The notes under the pieces were generated by a model, which ran no database searches, was not told the origin of the DNA, and was given only the letters and a program-made list of their open reading frames with translations. A stretch of 48,362 nt of DNA, taken from positions 50,962 to 99,323 of the forward strand of contig NZ_VLKH01000014.1 of the NCBI RefSeq assembly GCF_007830175.1, in the 5' to 3' direction. Numbering within the stretch: the first letter of the stretch is position 1; each line of letters starts with the position of its first letter. The position numbers and the translations under genes were made by a program. Origin of the DNA: Sedimentibacter saalensis (GTDB lineage: Bacteria; Bacillota; Clostridia; Tissierellales; Sedimentibacteraceae). This document shows positions 1 through 7,634 of the stretch, in pieces.

Positions 1-18
1 AATCTGAAATTCCAGTGT

Positions 19-100
19 GTAGGGGAGAGCCTTGTGCTCTCCCGCAAATAAAAATATTATTGCATCAATAACAGCGGGCGGACACGAGGTCCGCCCCTAC
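19..100. repeat. Composite palindromic intergenic repeat, copy 1
   Basis: Two imperfect palindromes lie about 30 bases apart. The left arm (19-45) runs GTAGGGGAG to CTCTCCCGC. The right arm (75-100) runs CGGGCGGAC to GTCCGCCCCTAC. The outer ends GTAGGGG and CCCCTAC are inverted copies of each other, and the inner ends CCCGC and GCGGG also match, so the whole unit is a nested inverted repeat. The same arms recur elsewhere in this window, always outside genes. Confidence 0.85.
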
Positions 101-130
101 GCATCGTATATTAACATATGACGATGAATT

Positions 131-490
131 TTACTTCTTTTTTCGTTTCATTGATTTTCCTGTCTTTGTTCCAAAGAAAGAAAAAGCTAAAATCAATATT
201 ATGTATGCAACATAAAGAATATTAAATTCTCTTGAAGAGTACAATGCTAAAATTATTACGCCCGGCATGCTTAAAGACAGCATGTACAGCCATGTGTAAG
301 TTGGTTTTAAAAATCCCAGAACAATGCCCACTATTCCGTAAATTATCAACACAATTAATATTGTAACCAGCCTCTCATATACCAGCCCATCTGAAAAAAC
401 CGACACAAATACTCCGAAAAATCCTATGAGTGCTCCGGCAACCAAGGTTATTAAACTTCCTAGAACATTTGATTTAACAACATCCTTCAT
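131..490 (-). CDS. Small four-helix membrane protein, unknown function
   Basis: The 119-residue product is almost entirely hydrophobic. Likely membrane spans lie near residues 8-32, 40-61, 66-84 and 90-107, followed by a basic tail rich in Lys and Arg that should stay in the cytoplasm. I recognise no catalytic motif. Small polytopic proteins of this size are common in Clostridia, but I cannot assign a family. The gene is transcribed away from osmC and has its own promoter in the shared upstream region. The 3' end abuts a composite repeat. The coding call is well supported by uninterrupted length and composition; the function is unknown. Confidence 0.75.
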   Translation of the reverse strand: MKDVVKSNVLGSLITLVAGALIGFFGVFVSVFSDGLVYERLVTILIVLIIYGIVGIVLGFLKPTYTWLYMLSLSMPGVIILALYSSREFNILYVAYIILILAFSFFGTKTGKSMKRKKK

Positions 491-524
491 AATATCACCG
501 CCAGTTATTTTAAAAGTTTTTTTA

Positions 525-552
525 ATTATATATTATAATATATGAAAGTCAA
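525..552 (-). promoter_or_regulatory. Promoter of the minus-strand membrane protein gene
   Basis: Reading the minus strand, TTGACT (547-552) is followed after 16 bases by TATAAT (525-530). It lies about 35 bases upstream of the ATG at 490 and back-to-back with the osmC promoter. Confidence 0.6.
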
Positions 553-561
553 TAAAAAATA

Positions 562-590
562 CTGATATTAAAAATTAAATATGATATAAT
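562..590 (+). promoter_or_regulatory. Promoter of the osmC-prmA-rsmE operon
   Basis: A perfect TATAAT (585-590) sits 17 bases after CTGATA (562-567), a 4-of-6 match to TTGACA. It lies 38 bases upstream of the first gene. Confidence 0.55.
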
Positions 591-627
591 ATAGCAATTA
601 AAAAATAAATTCAGGATAGGAGAGAAT

Positions 628-1047
628 ATGGCTAAAACAAATATCAGTGCAAGTCTTAAAGGAAACATGGCCTTTGAAATGGAAATCAATGGTCACAAAG
701 TAACAACGGACGCAACAGTAGAAAATGGCGGAAACAATCTTGGACCAAGTCCTAAGGCACTTTTGCTGGCAGGATTAATTGGTTGTTCAGGAATAGATGT
801 AATGACAATAACAAAAAAGATGAGATTAGAAATTGAAGATGTGAATGTGGATATTGAAGCTGAAACGAGAGAAGAAGATCCTAAAATTTACAATTACATA
901 AAAATAATCTACAGGTTCAAGGGAAAAGATTTGAGCTACGACAAGCTTGAAAGAGCTGTGAAGCTATCCATGGAAAAATACTGCGGAGTGGCTGCAATGC
1001 TTGAAAAGGCAGTTCCCATAACTTACGAAATCAAAATAGAAGAATAG
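628..1047 (+). CDS. OsmC family peroxidase-like protein
   Basis: The 139-residue protein has the usual length of OsmC/Ohr proteins. OsmC-fold enzymes reduce organic hydroperoxides with two conserved cysteines. Here they are Cys53 (in GCSGIDV) and Cys119 (in YCGVAAML), each in its expected family context. The pattern fits the YhfA-like OsmC branch better than true Ohr, so the peroxide substrate is unproven. The protein should be cytoplasmic. The start has a good TAGGAGAG ribosome binding site. The gene leads a tight operon with prmA 21 bases downstream, a co-transcription that suggests housekeeping expression. No truncation or odd composition is seen. Confidence 0.85.
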   Translation: MAKTNISASLKGNMAFEMEINGHKVTTDATVENGGNNLGPSPKALLLAGLIGCSGIDVMTITKKMRLEIEDVNVDIEAETREEDPKIYNYIKIIYRFKGKDLSYDKLERAVKLSMEKYCGVAAMLEKAVPITYEIKIEE

Positions 1048-1068
1048 TATCATAAACAGGAGAAAAAA

Positions 1069-2043
1069 ATGAATTGGATTGAAGTGTCAATATATACCAC
1101 TACAAATGGAATTGAAATAATAAACGGAGCGTTGATAAAACTTGGAATTAATGATGCAGTAATTGAAGATGCCAGTGTTTTTGAAGATTTTCTCCACGAT
1201 GACACAATGAACTGGGATTATTATGATGAAGAACTCACAAAAATGAAGGACTGCGAAAGCTGTATCAAGGTTTATCTTGCAGACAACAGCCAGGGTAATG
1301 AGCTCTTCAATGAAATAAAAAAGTTTGTTGAAAATCTTAAAACAGAATATATGGATGTTGATTTTGGAAGGCTTGAAATAACAACAAGAACATTGAATGA
1401 AGAAGACTGGGCAAACAACTGGAAACAGTATTTCAAACCCTTTACGGTTTCAGACAAAATAATAATCAAGCCATCATGGGAAGAATACAATGAATCAACA
1501 GAAGGAAAATTAATTCTTGAAATCGATCCTGGAATGAGTTTTGGAACAGGCCAGCATCACACAACGCGCCTTTGCATTGAACAAATAATAAAGCATATGA
1601 CAGAAGGAATGAGAGTTCTTGACATGGGCTGCGGAAGCGGTATTTTGTCAATTGCTTCAATACTGCTTGGAGCAGAAGACTGCGTTGGAGTTGACATCGA
1701 TGAAAATGCAGTGAGAATTGCAAAGGAAAATGCAGAACTAAACAACATTTTTGAAGACCGCTTCACCGTTTACTGCGGAGATGTCACAAATGATGAAAAG
1801 CTCCAGGAAAAAATAGGGAACAACAAGTACGATATGATTGCTGTGAACATTATAGCCCAGATTATAATGGGAATGAGCATGACGTTTCCAAAGTTTCTGA
1901 AAAAAGGCGGACTTGTAATAGCTTCAGGCATAATCAAAAAATATCTGCAGGATGTGCTGGATAACTTTAAGGAATTGGGTTTTGAAGTCATAGAAATAAA
2001 CGATAGCGAAGAATGGGTTTGCGTAACTGCGATACTCAGATAG
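1069..2043 (+). CDS. prmA: Ribosomal protein L11 methyltransferase
   Basis: PrmA trimethylates ribosomal protein L11 in the cytoplasm using S-adenosylmethionine. The 324 residues match the family length. The N-terminal part is the L11-recognition domain. The C-terminal Rossmann methyltransferase begins around residue 150 with the family-typical GMSFGTGQHHTT, followed by the SAM-binding motif VLDMGCGSGILSIAS and the later acidic motif VGVDIDENAV. A VNIIAQII stretch corresponds to the catalytic N/D-P-P-Y-like motif IV of the family. The ATG is preceded by AGGAG. rsmE follows after 10 bases, the usual partner. In many Firmicutes this pair sits behind dnaJ; here it is about 10 kb away from it. 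Confidence 0.95.
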   Translation: MNWIEVSIYTTTNGIEIINGALIKLGINDAVIEDASVFEDFLHDDTMNWDYYDEELTKMKDCESCIKVYLADNSQGNELFNEIKKFVENLKTEYMDVDFGRLEITTRTLNEEDWANNWKQYFKPFTVSDKIIIKPSWEEYNESTEGKLILEIDPGMSFGTGQHHTTRLCIEQIIKHMTEGMRVLDMGCGSGILSIASILLGAEDCVGVDIDENAVRIAKENAELNNIFEDRFTVYCGDVTNDEKLQEKIGNNKYDMIAVNIIAQIIMGMSMTFPKFLKKGGLVIASGIIKKYLQDVLDNFKELGFEVIEINDSEEWVCVTAILR

Positions 2044-2053
2044 TGAGGTAAAA

Positions 2054-2791
2054 ATGTTCAGATATTTTTGTTCAGATGACTGCATTGAAAACAATTCGGT
2101 GAGTGTTACCGGAGGGGATGCAAGACATTTAAAGACAATTTTGCGCGCTCAGGAAGGTGACATCATTTCGGTTGTAACAGACAGCAACGAATATAAAGCA
2201 AGGATTGAAGCAATCAACAAGGACGACATAGTTTGCAGCCTTATTGAAGAAATACAAAGAAACAATGAATCAAAAATCAACATAACACTTTGTCAGGGCA
2301 TTCCAAAACAAACAAAGATGGAAACAATAATTCAGCAAAACGTGGAACTTGGAGTAAAAAGCTTCATTCCTTTAATAACAGAACGTACTGTTGTAAAGCT
2401 TAACGACAAGGACAGGGAGCAAAAAAAGCTTGACCGATGGCAAAAAATAGCAAAGGAATCTGCAAAGCAAAGCAAAAGAAACATAATTCCCCAGGTTGAG
2501 GAAATAACAACCGTCAAGGAACTTGTTGAACGTTTGAAGCAGGAAGATGCTGAAATAATAGTTCCATATGAGCTTGAAGACATGAAAATTCTTAAAGATG
2601 TGCTTAAGGAGCCAAAAGATAATTACTATATTATAATAGGTCCTGAGGGTGGCTTTGACATCAAGGAAATAGAAATGTTCAAGGAAATAGGAGCCAACAT
2701 TGTCACATTGGGCAAAAGAATTTTAAGGACGGAAACTGCAGGTGTTGTAGCAGCCTCTGTTGTAATGTACGCCTGTGACGAAATGGTGTAA
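2054..2791 (+). CDS. rsmE: 16S rRNA m3U1498 methyltransferase RsmE
   Basis: RsmE methylates N3 of uridine 1498 in 16S rRNA. The 245-residue protein has the normal length. The N-terminal PUA-like domain contains GGDARHLKTILRAQEGD, which resembles the family's HL-x-VLR-x-x-G-D signature. The C-terminal SPOUT (trefoil-knot) domain carries IIIGPEGGF, LGKRILRTETA and the end motif, which together form the SAM-binding knot. It is the last gene of the osmC-prmA-rsmE operon; a cluster of palindromic repeats begins 10 bases after the stop and may act in 3'-end formation. No anomaly seen. Confidence 0.95.
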   Translation: MFRYFCSDDCIENNSVSVTGGDARHLKTILRAQEGDIISVVTDSNEYKARIEAINKDDIVCSLIEEIQRNNESKINITLCQGIPKQTKMETIIQQNVELGVKSFIPLITERTVVKLNDKDREQKKLDRWQKIAKESAKQSKRNIIPQVEEITTVKELVERLKQEDAEIIVPYELEDMKILKDVLKEPKDNYYIIIGPEGGFDIKEIEMFKEIGANIVTLGKRILRTETAGVVAASVVMYACDEMV

Positions 2792-2801
2792 TTTAAAACA
2801 A

Positions 2802-3195
2802 CGGGCGGACAGTAGTCTGCCCCTACGCGTTGCAATATTGACATTTTGCGGTGAATTTGAATTCCAGTTTGTAGGGGAGAACTACTGTTCTCCCGCAGGT
2901 AATAAATTTATTGAAACAATAACAACGGACGGACACGAGGTCCGTCCCTACGCATCGATATGACGTATGTAGTGAATCTGCATTTCATATTGTAGGGGAG
3001 AACCTTGTGTTCTCCCGCAGAAAAAAATTATTGTATAAATAACAACGGGCGGACAGTAGTCTGCCCCTACGCGTTGCAATATTGACATTTGGCGGTGAAT
3101 TTGAATTCCAGTTTGTAGGGGAGAACTACTGTTCTCCCGCAGGTAATAAATTTATTGAAACAATAACAACGGGCGGACACGAGGTCCGCCCCTAC
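2802..3195. repeat. Array of seven palindromic repeat arms
   Basis: The stretch has no gene. It holds alternating right-type arms (2802-2826, 2925-2951, 3046-3070, 3170-3195) and left-type arms (2871-2896, 2992-3018, 3115-3140). About 156 bases starting near 2800 are repeated almost exactly from 3044, giving a 244-base period, which shows recent local duplication. Spacers between arms are themselves conserved. Short open frames here are by-products of the repeats and are not annotated. Confidence 0.85.
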
Positions 3196-3249
3196 GCATT
3201 ATAATGTTGAAAAATGGCTTTAGAAAAATGGTTTTTTTGGAAAAATTAG

Positions 3250-3278
3250 GAGACAAAACATTAAAAATGGGTTATAAT
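3250..3278 (+). promoter_or_regulatory. Promoter of the first symporter gene
   Basis: TATAAT (3273-3278) lies 17 bases after GAGACA (3250-3255). The second symporter gene has the same arrangement (AAGACA, 17 bases, TATAAT), which supports both. Confidence 0.55.
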
Positions 3279-3319
3279 TATTGTAAGTAATCTAAATAAT
3301 AAGGAGGAATGTGTTAGAA

Positions 3320-4558
3320 ATGAAAAAACTACAATTAACAACCAAAATTTTTATTGGCTTGGCGCTAGGTATTTTATTAGGAATTATTCTTCAACCAAAC
3401 CCTGACATAGCAGTAAAATTTGTCAAGCCATTCGGAACATTGTTCTTGAATCTAATTAAACTTGTAATTGTACCACTGGTATTTTCTTCTCTTGTTGTTG
3501 GAACATGCGGCATGGACGATGTAAGAAAGCTTGGCAGAATAGGTGGGAAAACGGTAGCCTATTACATGCTCACAACTGCTTTTGCAGTAACAATTGGTCT
3601 AATTCTTGCAAATTTAAGCAATGTAGGCGGAGGTTTCAGCATACCTGTTGATGCCAAGGTAGAAGTTGCTGAGGCTCCAAACGTTATTGAAACTCTACTT
3701 AATATTATTCCTTCAAATCCATTAAAAGCACTTGTTGATGGAAACATGCTTCAGATAATTGCATTTGCTCTGATTATAGGAGCAGGAATAATAGGAATCG
3801 GAGAAAAAGGCAAAGTTTTGTTCAATTTCTTTGATTCCATGGCTGATGTTATGTACAAAATCATAGCAGTAATCATGGAATTTGCACCAATAGGAGTTTT
3901 TGCTCTTATTACTCCTGTTGTTGCACAAAACGGACCCGGTGTTCTTCTTCCTCTTTTAAAACTCATAGTTGTTGTTTATGCAGGCTGTGCAATTCACGCA
4001 TTGTTTACTTATTCAGCAACAGTTTCTCTGTTTGCAAAGGTTAGCCCTGTTAAATTCTTCAAAGGAATAGCTCCTGCCATGGTGTTTGCATTTACCACTG
4101 CCAGCAGTTCAGCAACATTGCCAATAAGCATGAAGCGTTCAGAAGAAAATCTTGGGGTTCCAAAATCAGTAACAAGCTTTGTTCTTCCTCTGGGAGCTAC
4201 AATCAACATGGACGGAACAGCAATTTACCAGGGAGTTTGTGCATTTTTCATAGCTCAGGTATACGGAATTAATCTTCCGATTTCAGCTCAGCTTACAATA
4301 ATACTTACTGCTACACTTGCTTCAATAGGAACTGCAGGAGTTCCTGGGGCCGGCATGATTATGCTTGGTATGGTTCTTCAGTCTGTTGGTCTTCCTATAG
4401 AAGGTATTGCTCTAATAGCAGGCGTTGACAGAATTCTCGACATGATGAGAACGATGATAAACATCACTGGAGATGCTGCTTGTGCAACTATAATAGCAGC
4501 AACAGAAGGCGAACTGAACAGATCAGTATATGAAAAACCTGCTTCTTCTGCTAAATAG
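3320..4558 (+). CDS. Dicarboxylate/amino acid:cation symporter (DAACS family)
   Basis: This 412-residue membrane protein belongs to the glutamate/dicarboxylate:Na+ or H+ symporter family (GltP/GltT/DctA type). Diagnostic motifs are the serine-rich hairpin TTASSSATLPISMK, the unwound TM7 motif NMDGTAIYQGV and the late INITGDAACATI segment that contributes substrate and cation binding. Eight helices and two re-entrant hairpins are expected. The exact substrate (glutamate, aspartate or a C4 acid) cannot be read from sequence. I prefer the ATG at 3320: the AAGGAGG at 3301-3307 is 12 bases before it, whereas a GTG at 3311 lies only 3 bases from that site. A close paralogue follows downstream. Confidence 0.9.
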   Translation: MKKLQLTTKIFIGLALGILLGIILQPNPDIAVKFVKPFGTLFLNLIKLVIVPLVFSSLVVGTCGMDDVRKLGRIGGKTVAYYMLTTAFAVTIGLILANLSNVGGGFSIPVDAKVEVAEAPNVIETLLNIIPSNPLKALVDGNMLQIIAFALIIGAGIIGIGEKGKVLFNFFDSMADVMYKIIAVIMEFAPIGVFALITPVVAQNGPGVLLPLLKLIVVVYAGCAIHALFTYSATVSLFAKVSPVKFFKGIAPAMVFAFTTASSSATLPISMKRSEENLGVPKSVTSFVLPLGATINMDGTAIYQGVCAFFIAQVYGINLPISAQLTIILTATLASIGTAGVPGAGMIMLGMVLQSVGLPIEGIALIAGVDRILDMMRTMINITGDAACATIIAATEGELNRSVYEKPASSAK

Positions 4559-4685
4559 TATAGCACATATAATTGCATAAAAATAAAAAGTAAATTTCTG
4601 AATTTTGTTAAAAAAATGCCACAGTCGATGTAAATTGGCGATGCATTTTAATTCCATAATTTTGAAATTGTTGAATATTAATGAT

Positions 4686-4722
4686 AAAAAATGATTTTTC
4701 TAATGAAAAATCATTTTTTTTG
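4686..4722 (+). terminator. Terminator between the two symporter genes
   Basis: A 15-bp AT-rich stem (4686-4700 with 4705-4719) with a TAAT loop runs into eight T residues. It separates the two symporter genes into independent transcripts. Confidence 0.75.
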
Positions 4723-4732
4723 TAAAATTATA

Positions 4733-4761
4733 AAGACAAGAAGAACAAAATAAGTTATAAT
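4733..4761 (+). promoter_or_regulatory. Promoter of the second symporter gene
   Basis: TATAAT (4756-4761) follows AAGACA (4733-4738) with a 17-base spacer, the same layout as in front of the first symporter gene. Confidence 0.55.
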
Positions 4762-4796
4762 ATTTGATAATCAAAATAAAGAGGAGAAATGACAAC

Positions 4797-6047
4797 ATGA
4801 ATGATAAAACACAAAGTAAAAAGCTACAATTAACAACTAAGATTTTCATCGGTTTAGCAGCCGGCATTATCCTTGGAATTGCCCTTCAATCGAATCCGGA
4901 TATTGCTGTTAATTACGTTAAACCATTAGGAACTTTATTCTTAAACCTTATTAAACTTGTAATTGTGCCGCTGGTATTTTCTTCATTGGTAGTTGGGGCA
5001 TGCAGCATGGATGATGTCAGAAAGCTTGGAAGAATCGGCGGAAAGACAGTGGCTTATTACATGCTTACAACAGCATTTGCTGTTACAATCGGACTTATTT
5101 TAGCTAATGTGAGCAATGTAGGAGGAGGCTTCAGCATTCCTGTGGATGCAACAGTTGAAATTGCAGAGGCTCCAAGTATAATTGACACACTGTTAAACAT
5201 CATACCTTCAAATCCGCTGAAAGCGCTTGTTGAAGGAAACATGCTTCAAGTTATAGCATTTGCTCTCATTGTAGGAGCAGGCATAATTGGAATTGGGGAA
5301 AAGGGAAAGGTATTGTTTAATTTCTTCGATGCCATGGCAGAAGTAATGTATAAAATTATTGCAGTAATAATGGAATATGCTCCAATAGGTGTATTTGCAC
5401 TTATTACTCCTGTTGTTGCCCAAAACGGACCTGGAGTATTGCTGCCGCTATTAAAATTGATATTGGTAGTATATGCAGGCTGTATACTGCATGCTGTTTT
5501 CACTTATTCTTCAACAGTGAGCCTGTTTGCAAAGGTGAGCCCTGTTCAGTTCTTTAAGGGAGTTGCACCAGCTACTGTATTTGCATTTACAACAGCAAGC
5601 AGCTCAGGAACACTGCCTATAACAATGAAGCGTTCAGAAGAAAATTTAGGAGTTTCTAAATCAATAAGCAGCTTTGTGCTTCCACTGGGAGCTACAATTA
5701 ACATGGATGGTACTGCCATATATCAAGGAGTGTGCGCATTCTTCATTGCTCAGGTTTATGGAATTGATCTTCCCATTTCAGCACAGCTTACAATAATCCT
5801 TACTGCAACGCTGGCATCAATAGGAACTGCAGGAGTACCTGGAGCAGGAATGATAATGCTTGGAATGGTTCTGCAGTCAGCAGGTCTTCCGATAGAAGGT
5901 ATTGCACTCATTGCAGGAGTTGACAGAGTTCTGGATATGATGAGAACATGCATAAACGTTACAGGGGATGCTGCATGTGCAGTAATTGTTTCTGCAACTG
6001 AAGGAGAACTTGACAGATCAGTTTTCGAAAACAAGTCATGTAAATAA
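4797..6047 (+). CDS. Dicarboxylate/amino acid:cation symporter, paralogue
   Basis: A 416-residue protein very similar along its whole length to the preceding symporter, with the same motifs: TTASSSGTLPITMK, NMDGTAIYQGV and INVTGDAACAVI. Visible differences include SSSG instead of SSSA in the serine-rich hairpin and a slightly longer N terminus. The duplication is old enough for the DNA to have drifted, because many synonymous changes are visible. The start is the ATG at 4797, placed 10 bases after GAGGAG; an upstream TTG at 4764 in the same frame lacks a ribosome binding site. The role is uptake of glutamate, aspartate or C4-dicarboxylates coupled to Na+ or H+; specificity is unproven. Confidence 0.9.
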   Translation: MNDKTQSKKLQLTTKIFIGLAAGIILGIALQSNPDIAVNYVKPLGTLFLNLIKLVIVPLVFSSLVVGACSMDDVRKLGRIGGKTVAYYMLTTAFAVTIGLILANVSNVGGGFSIPVDATVEIAEAPSIIDTLLNIIPSNPLKALVEGNMLQVIAFALIVGAGIIGIGEKGKVLFNFFDAMAEVMYKIIAVIMEYAPIGVFALITPVVAQNGPGVLLPLLKLILVVYAGCILHAVFTYSSTVSLFAKVSPVQFFKGVAPATVFAFTTASSSGTLPITMKRSEENLGVSKSISSFVLPLGATINMDGTAIYQGVCAFFIAQVYGIDLPISAQLTIILTATLASIGTAGVPGAGMIMLGMVLQSAGLPIEGIALIAGVDRVLDMMRTCINVTGDAACAVIVSATEGELDRSVFENKSCK

Positions 6048-6131
6048 ATATAAAATTGTATTAACATTATAATAATGATATAATTGGAGCTGAAAAAGCA
6101 CAGACGAGACAAAGACTTAATTCTACCAATC

Positions 6132-6158
6132 GTAGGGGAGGGTCTTGTGCCCTCCCGC
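6132..6158. repeat. Single left-type palindromic repeat arm
   Basis: GTAGGGGAGGG to CCCTCCCGC, followed by a decayed remnant of the right arm (GACACGAGG near 6163). This looks like a partly eroded composite repeat after the second symporter gene. Confidence 0.7.
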
Positions 6159-6213
6159 TGGAGACACGAGGCCTTTCGTTACTACAAAGATGAAATAACT
6201 TTGTCATCAAACT

Positions 6214-6236
6214 GAGCTGAAATTCAGCTCCTTTTT
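6214..6236 (+). terminator. Terminator after the second symporter gene
   Basis: GAGCTGA (6214-6220) pairs with TCAGCTC (6224-6230), a three-base loop lies between them, and CTTTTT follows. Confidence 0.75.
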
Positions 6237-6363
6237 ATTTATAAATAAAATTAACTGGCAGAAAATTAAGATATATTATTGACGGTAGAAATTTCCCGGG
6301 AAAAGCGTAAAACGCTAAATAAGTTACTGACAAGGGCTGAAGCATCAAAAAGAGAGGTAAAAA

Positions 6364-7503
6364 ATGAAAAAACTTGGAGTATACATACATGTTCCATTTT
6401 GTAAAAAGAAGTGCAATTACTGCGATTTTTATTCTGTGAAGTGGGATGATGAATGGGAAACTAAATATACAGAAGCAGTTATACATGAAATTAAAAGTTA
6501 CAAAGAAATGCTGGGACATAAGTACATAGTTGATACCGTATATTTTGGAGGTGGAACTCCAACAATTATAAAGCCTTCAAATTTAAAAAGAATTTTAGAC
6601 AGCATCAGTCTTGTTGCAGATATTGACAAAGATGCAGAAATAAGCATGGAAGCAAATCCAAACACGTTGACTGATGAAAATTTAAAACAGTACAGAGAAA
6701 CAGGAATTAACCGCCTCAGCATAGGAATTCAGTCCCTTAACGATGAAATACTAAAAAAAATAGGAAGAATTCACAACAGCAAAGAAGCCCTTGAGGCCAT
6801 AGACAGGGCTAAGAAACATGGATTTGAAAATATAAACGCAGATGCTATGTTTAACATACCCGTCCAGACTACTTCAGATATTGAAGACACACTGACAAGA
6901 ATAATAGAAAGAGGAGTGAAACATATTTCCTTTTATTCTTTGAAGTTAGAAAAGGGAACGCCATTGTATTCCATGGAACAGAAAAATTTAATCACTATGC
7001 CCGACGAGGACGAAGAAAGAAACATGTACTACAAGGGTAGAATTGTCATGGAAAAAAACAATTTGTTTCAATATGAAATTTCAAATTTTGCAGTTGAGGG
7101 TTTTTCGTGCAGACATAATCTTAAGTACTGGAATCAGGAGGAATACATAGGAATAGGTCCGTCAGCCCATTCATTCATGAACAGCATAAGGTACAGCAAC
7201 CCTTCAGATTTGAATTTGTACTGCAAAAATTCGATAGAAAATAATTTTAACAGAATAATTCAGGAAGAGATGAATGACAAAGAGCTGATGTTTGAATATA
7301 TAATGCTTAGATTAAGGCTTACGGAAGGTCTTGATGCTAAAGAATTCAAAAAAAAATTCAATGTTGATTTTAATGAGAAATATAGTGAACAAATAAAATA
7401 TCTCACAGACAACAAGCTCATTGAATACAACGAGAGTATTGTGAAGCTAACCCAAAGAGGAATGGATATATCAAATTATGTCTTTGAAGAGTTCATGGAA
7501 TGA
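6364..7503 (+). CDS. hemW: Radical SAM heme chaperone HemW
   Basis: HemW is a radical SAM protein once annotated as oxygen-independent coproporphyrinogen oxidase and now seen as a heme chaperone. The 379 residues fit. The [4Fe-4S] motif is Cys13-x3-Cys17-x2-Cys20 in PFCKKKCNYC. GGGTPT follows as the SAM-binding glycine motif. The HemW-typical C-terminal signature CRHNLKYWN, which separates it from true HemN, is present, followed by GIGPSAHSF. The fourth Cys seen next to the cluster in HemN is absent, consistent with HemW. The gene lies upstream of hrcA, a common Firmicute order, but the promoter and CIRCE between them separate their regulation. Confidence 0.93.
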   Translation: MKKLGVYIHVPFCKKKCNYCDFYSVKWDDEWETKYTEAVIHEIKSYKEMLGHKYIVDTVYFGGGTPTIIKPSNLKRILDSISLVADIDKDAEISMEANPNTLTDENLKQYRETGINRLSIGIQSLNDEILKKIGRIHNSKEALEAIDRAKKHGFENINADAMFNIPVQTTSDIEDTLTRIIERGVKHISFYSLKLEKGTPLYSMEQKNLITMPDEDEERNMYYKGRIVMEKNNLFQYEISNFAVEGFSCRHNLKYWNQEEYIGIGPSAHSFMNSIRYSNPSDLNLYCKNSIENNFNRIIQEEMNDKELMFEYIMLRLRLTEGLDAKEFKKKFNVDFNEKYSEQIKYLTDNKLIEYNESIVKLTQRGMDISNYVFEEFME

Positions 7504-7546
7504 TTGTAACATCATCACATATTGACAAAAAAATTAATTTTATCTA

Positions 7547-7575
7547 TTGACAAAATAAATGTAAAGTAGTATCTT
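7547..7575 (+). promoter_or_regulatory. Vegetative promoter of the hrcA heat-shock operon
   Basis: A perfect TTGACA (7547-7552) is followed after 17 bases by TATCTT (7570-7575). The CIRCE operator begins 12 bases later, covering the expected start of transcription. A second TTGACA at 7522 has no good -10 at the right distance. Confidence 0.8.
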
Positions 7576-7586
7576 ATATCTAGAGA

Positions 7587-7613
7587 TTAGCACTCGACGT
7601 TGATGAGTGCTAA
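7587..7613. promoter_or_regulatory. CIRCE operator (HrcA binding site)
   Basis: A perfect CIRCE element: TTAGCACTC, nine bases, GAGTGCTAA. HrcA binds this inverted repeat to repress hrcA-grpE-dnaK-dnaJ and releases it on heat stress when GroEL is titrated. It is the only CIRCE in the window; none precedes dnaK or dnaJ. Confidence 0.97.
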
Positions 7614-7634
7614 CAAAGCAAATGAGGTGATGAA

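Noticed and set aside
2775..2963. Plus-strand open frame of 62 residues behind rsmE
   Set aside because: It overlaps the rsmE end and then runs through palindromic repeats; no ribosome binding site is present.
2802..3195. Regularly spaced repeats resembling a CRISPR array
   Set aside because: Two different palindromic arms alternate, spacers are conserved rather than unique, and no cas gene is nearby. It is a palindromic repeat array.
7522..7527. Additional TTGACA as a second hrcA promoter
   Set aside because: No acceptable -10 lies 16-18 bases downstream; the TTGACA at 7547 with TATCTT fits better and is placed against CIRCE.
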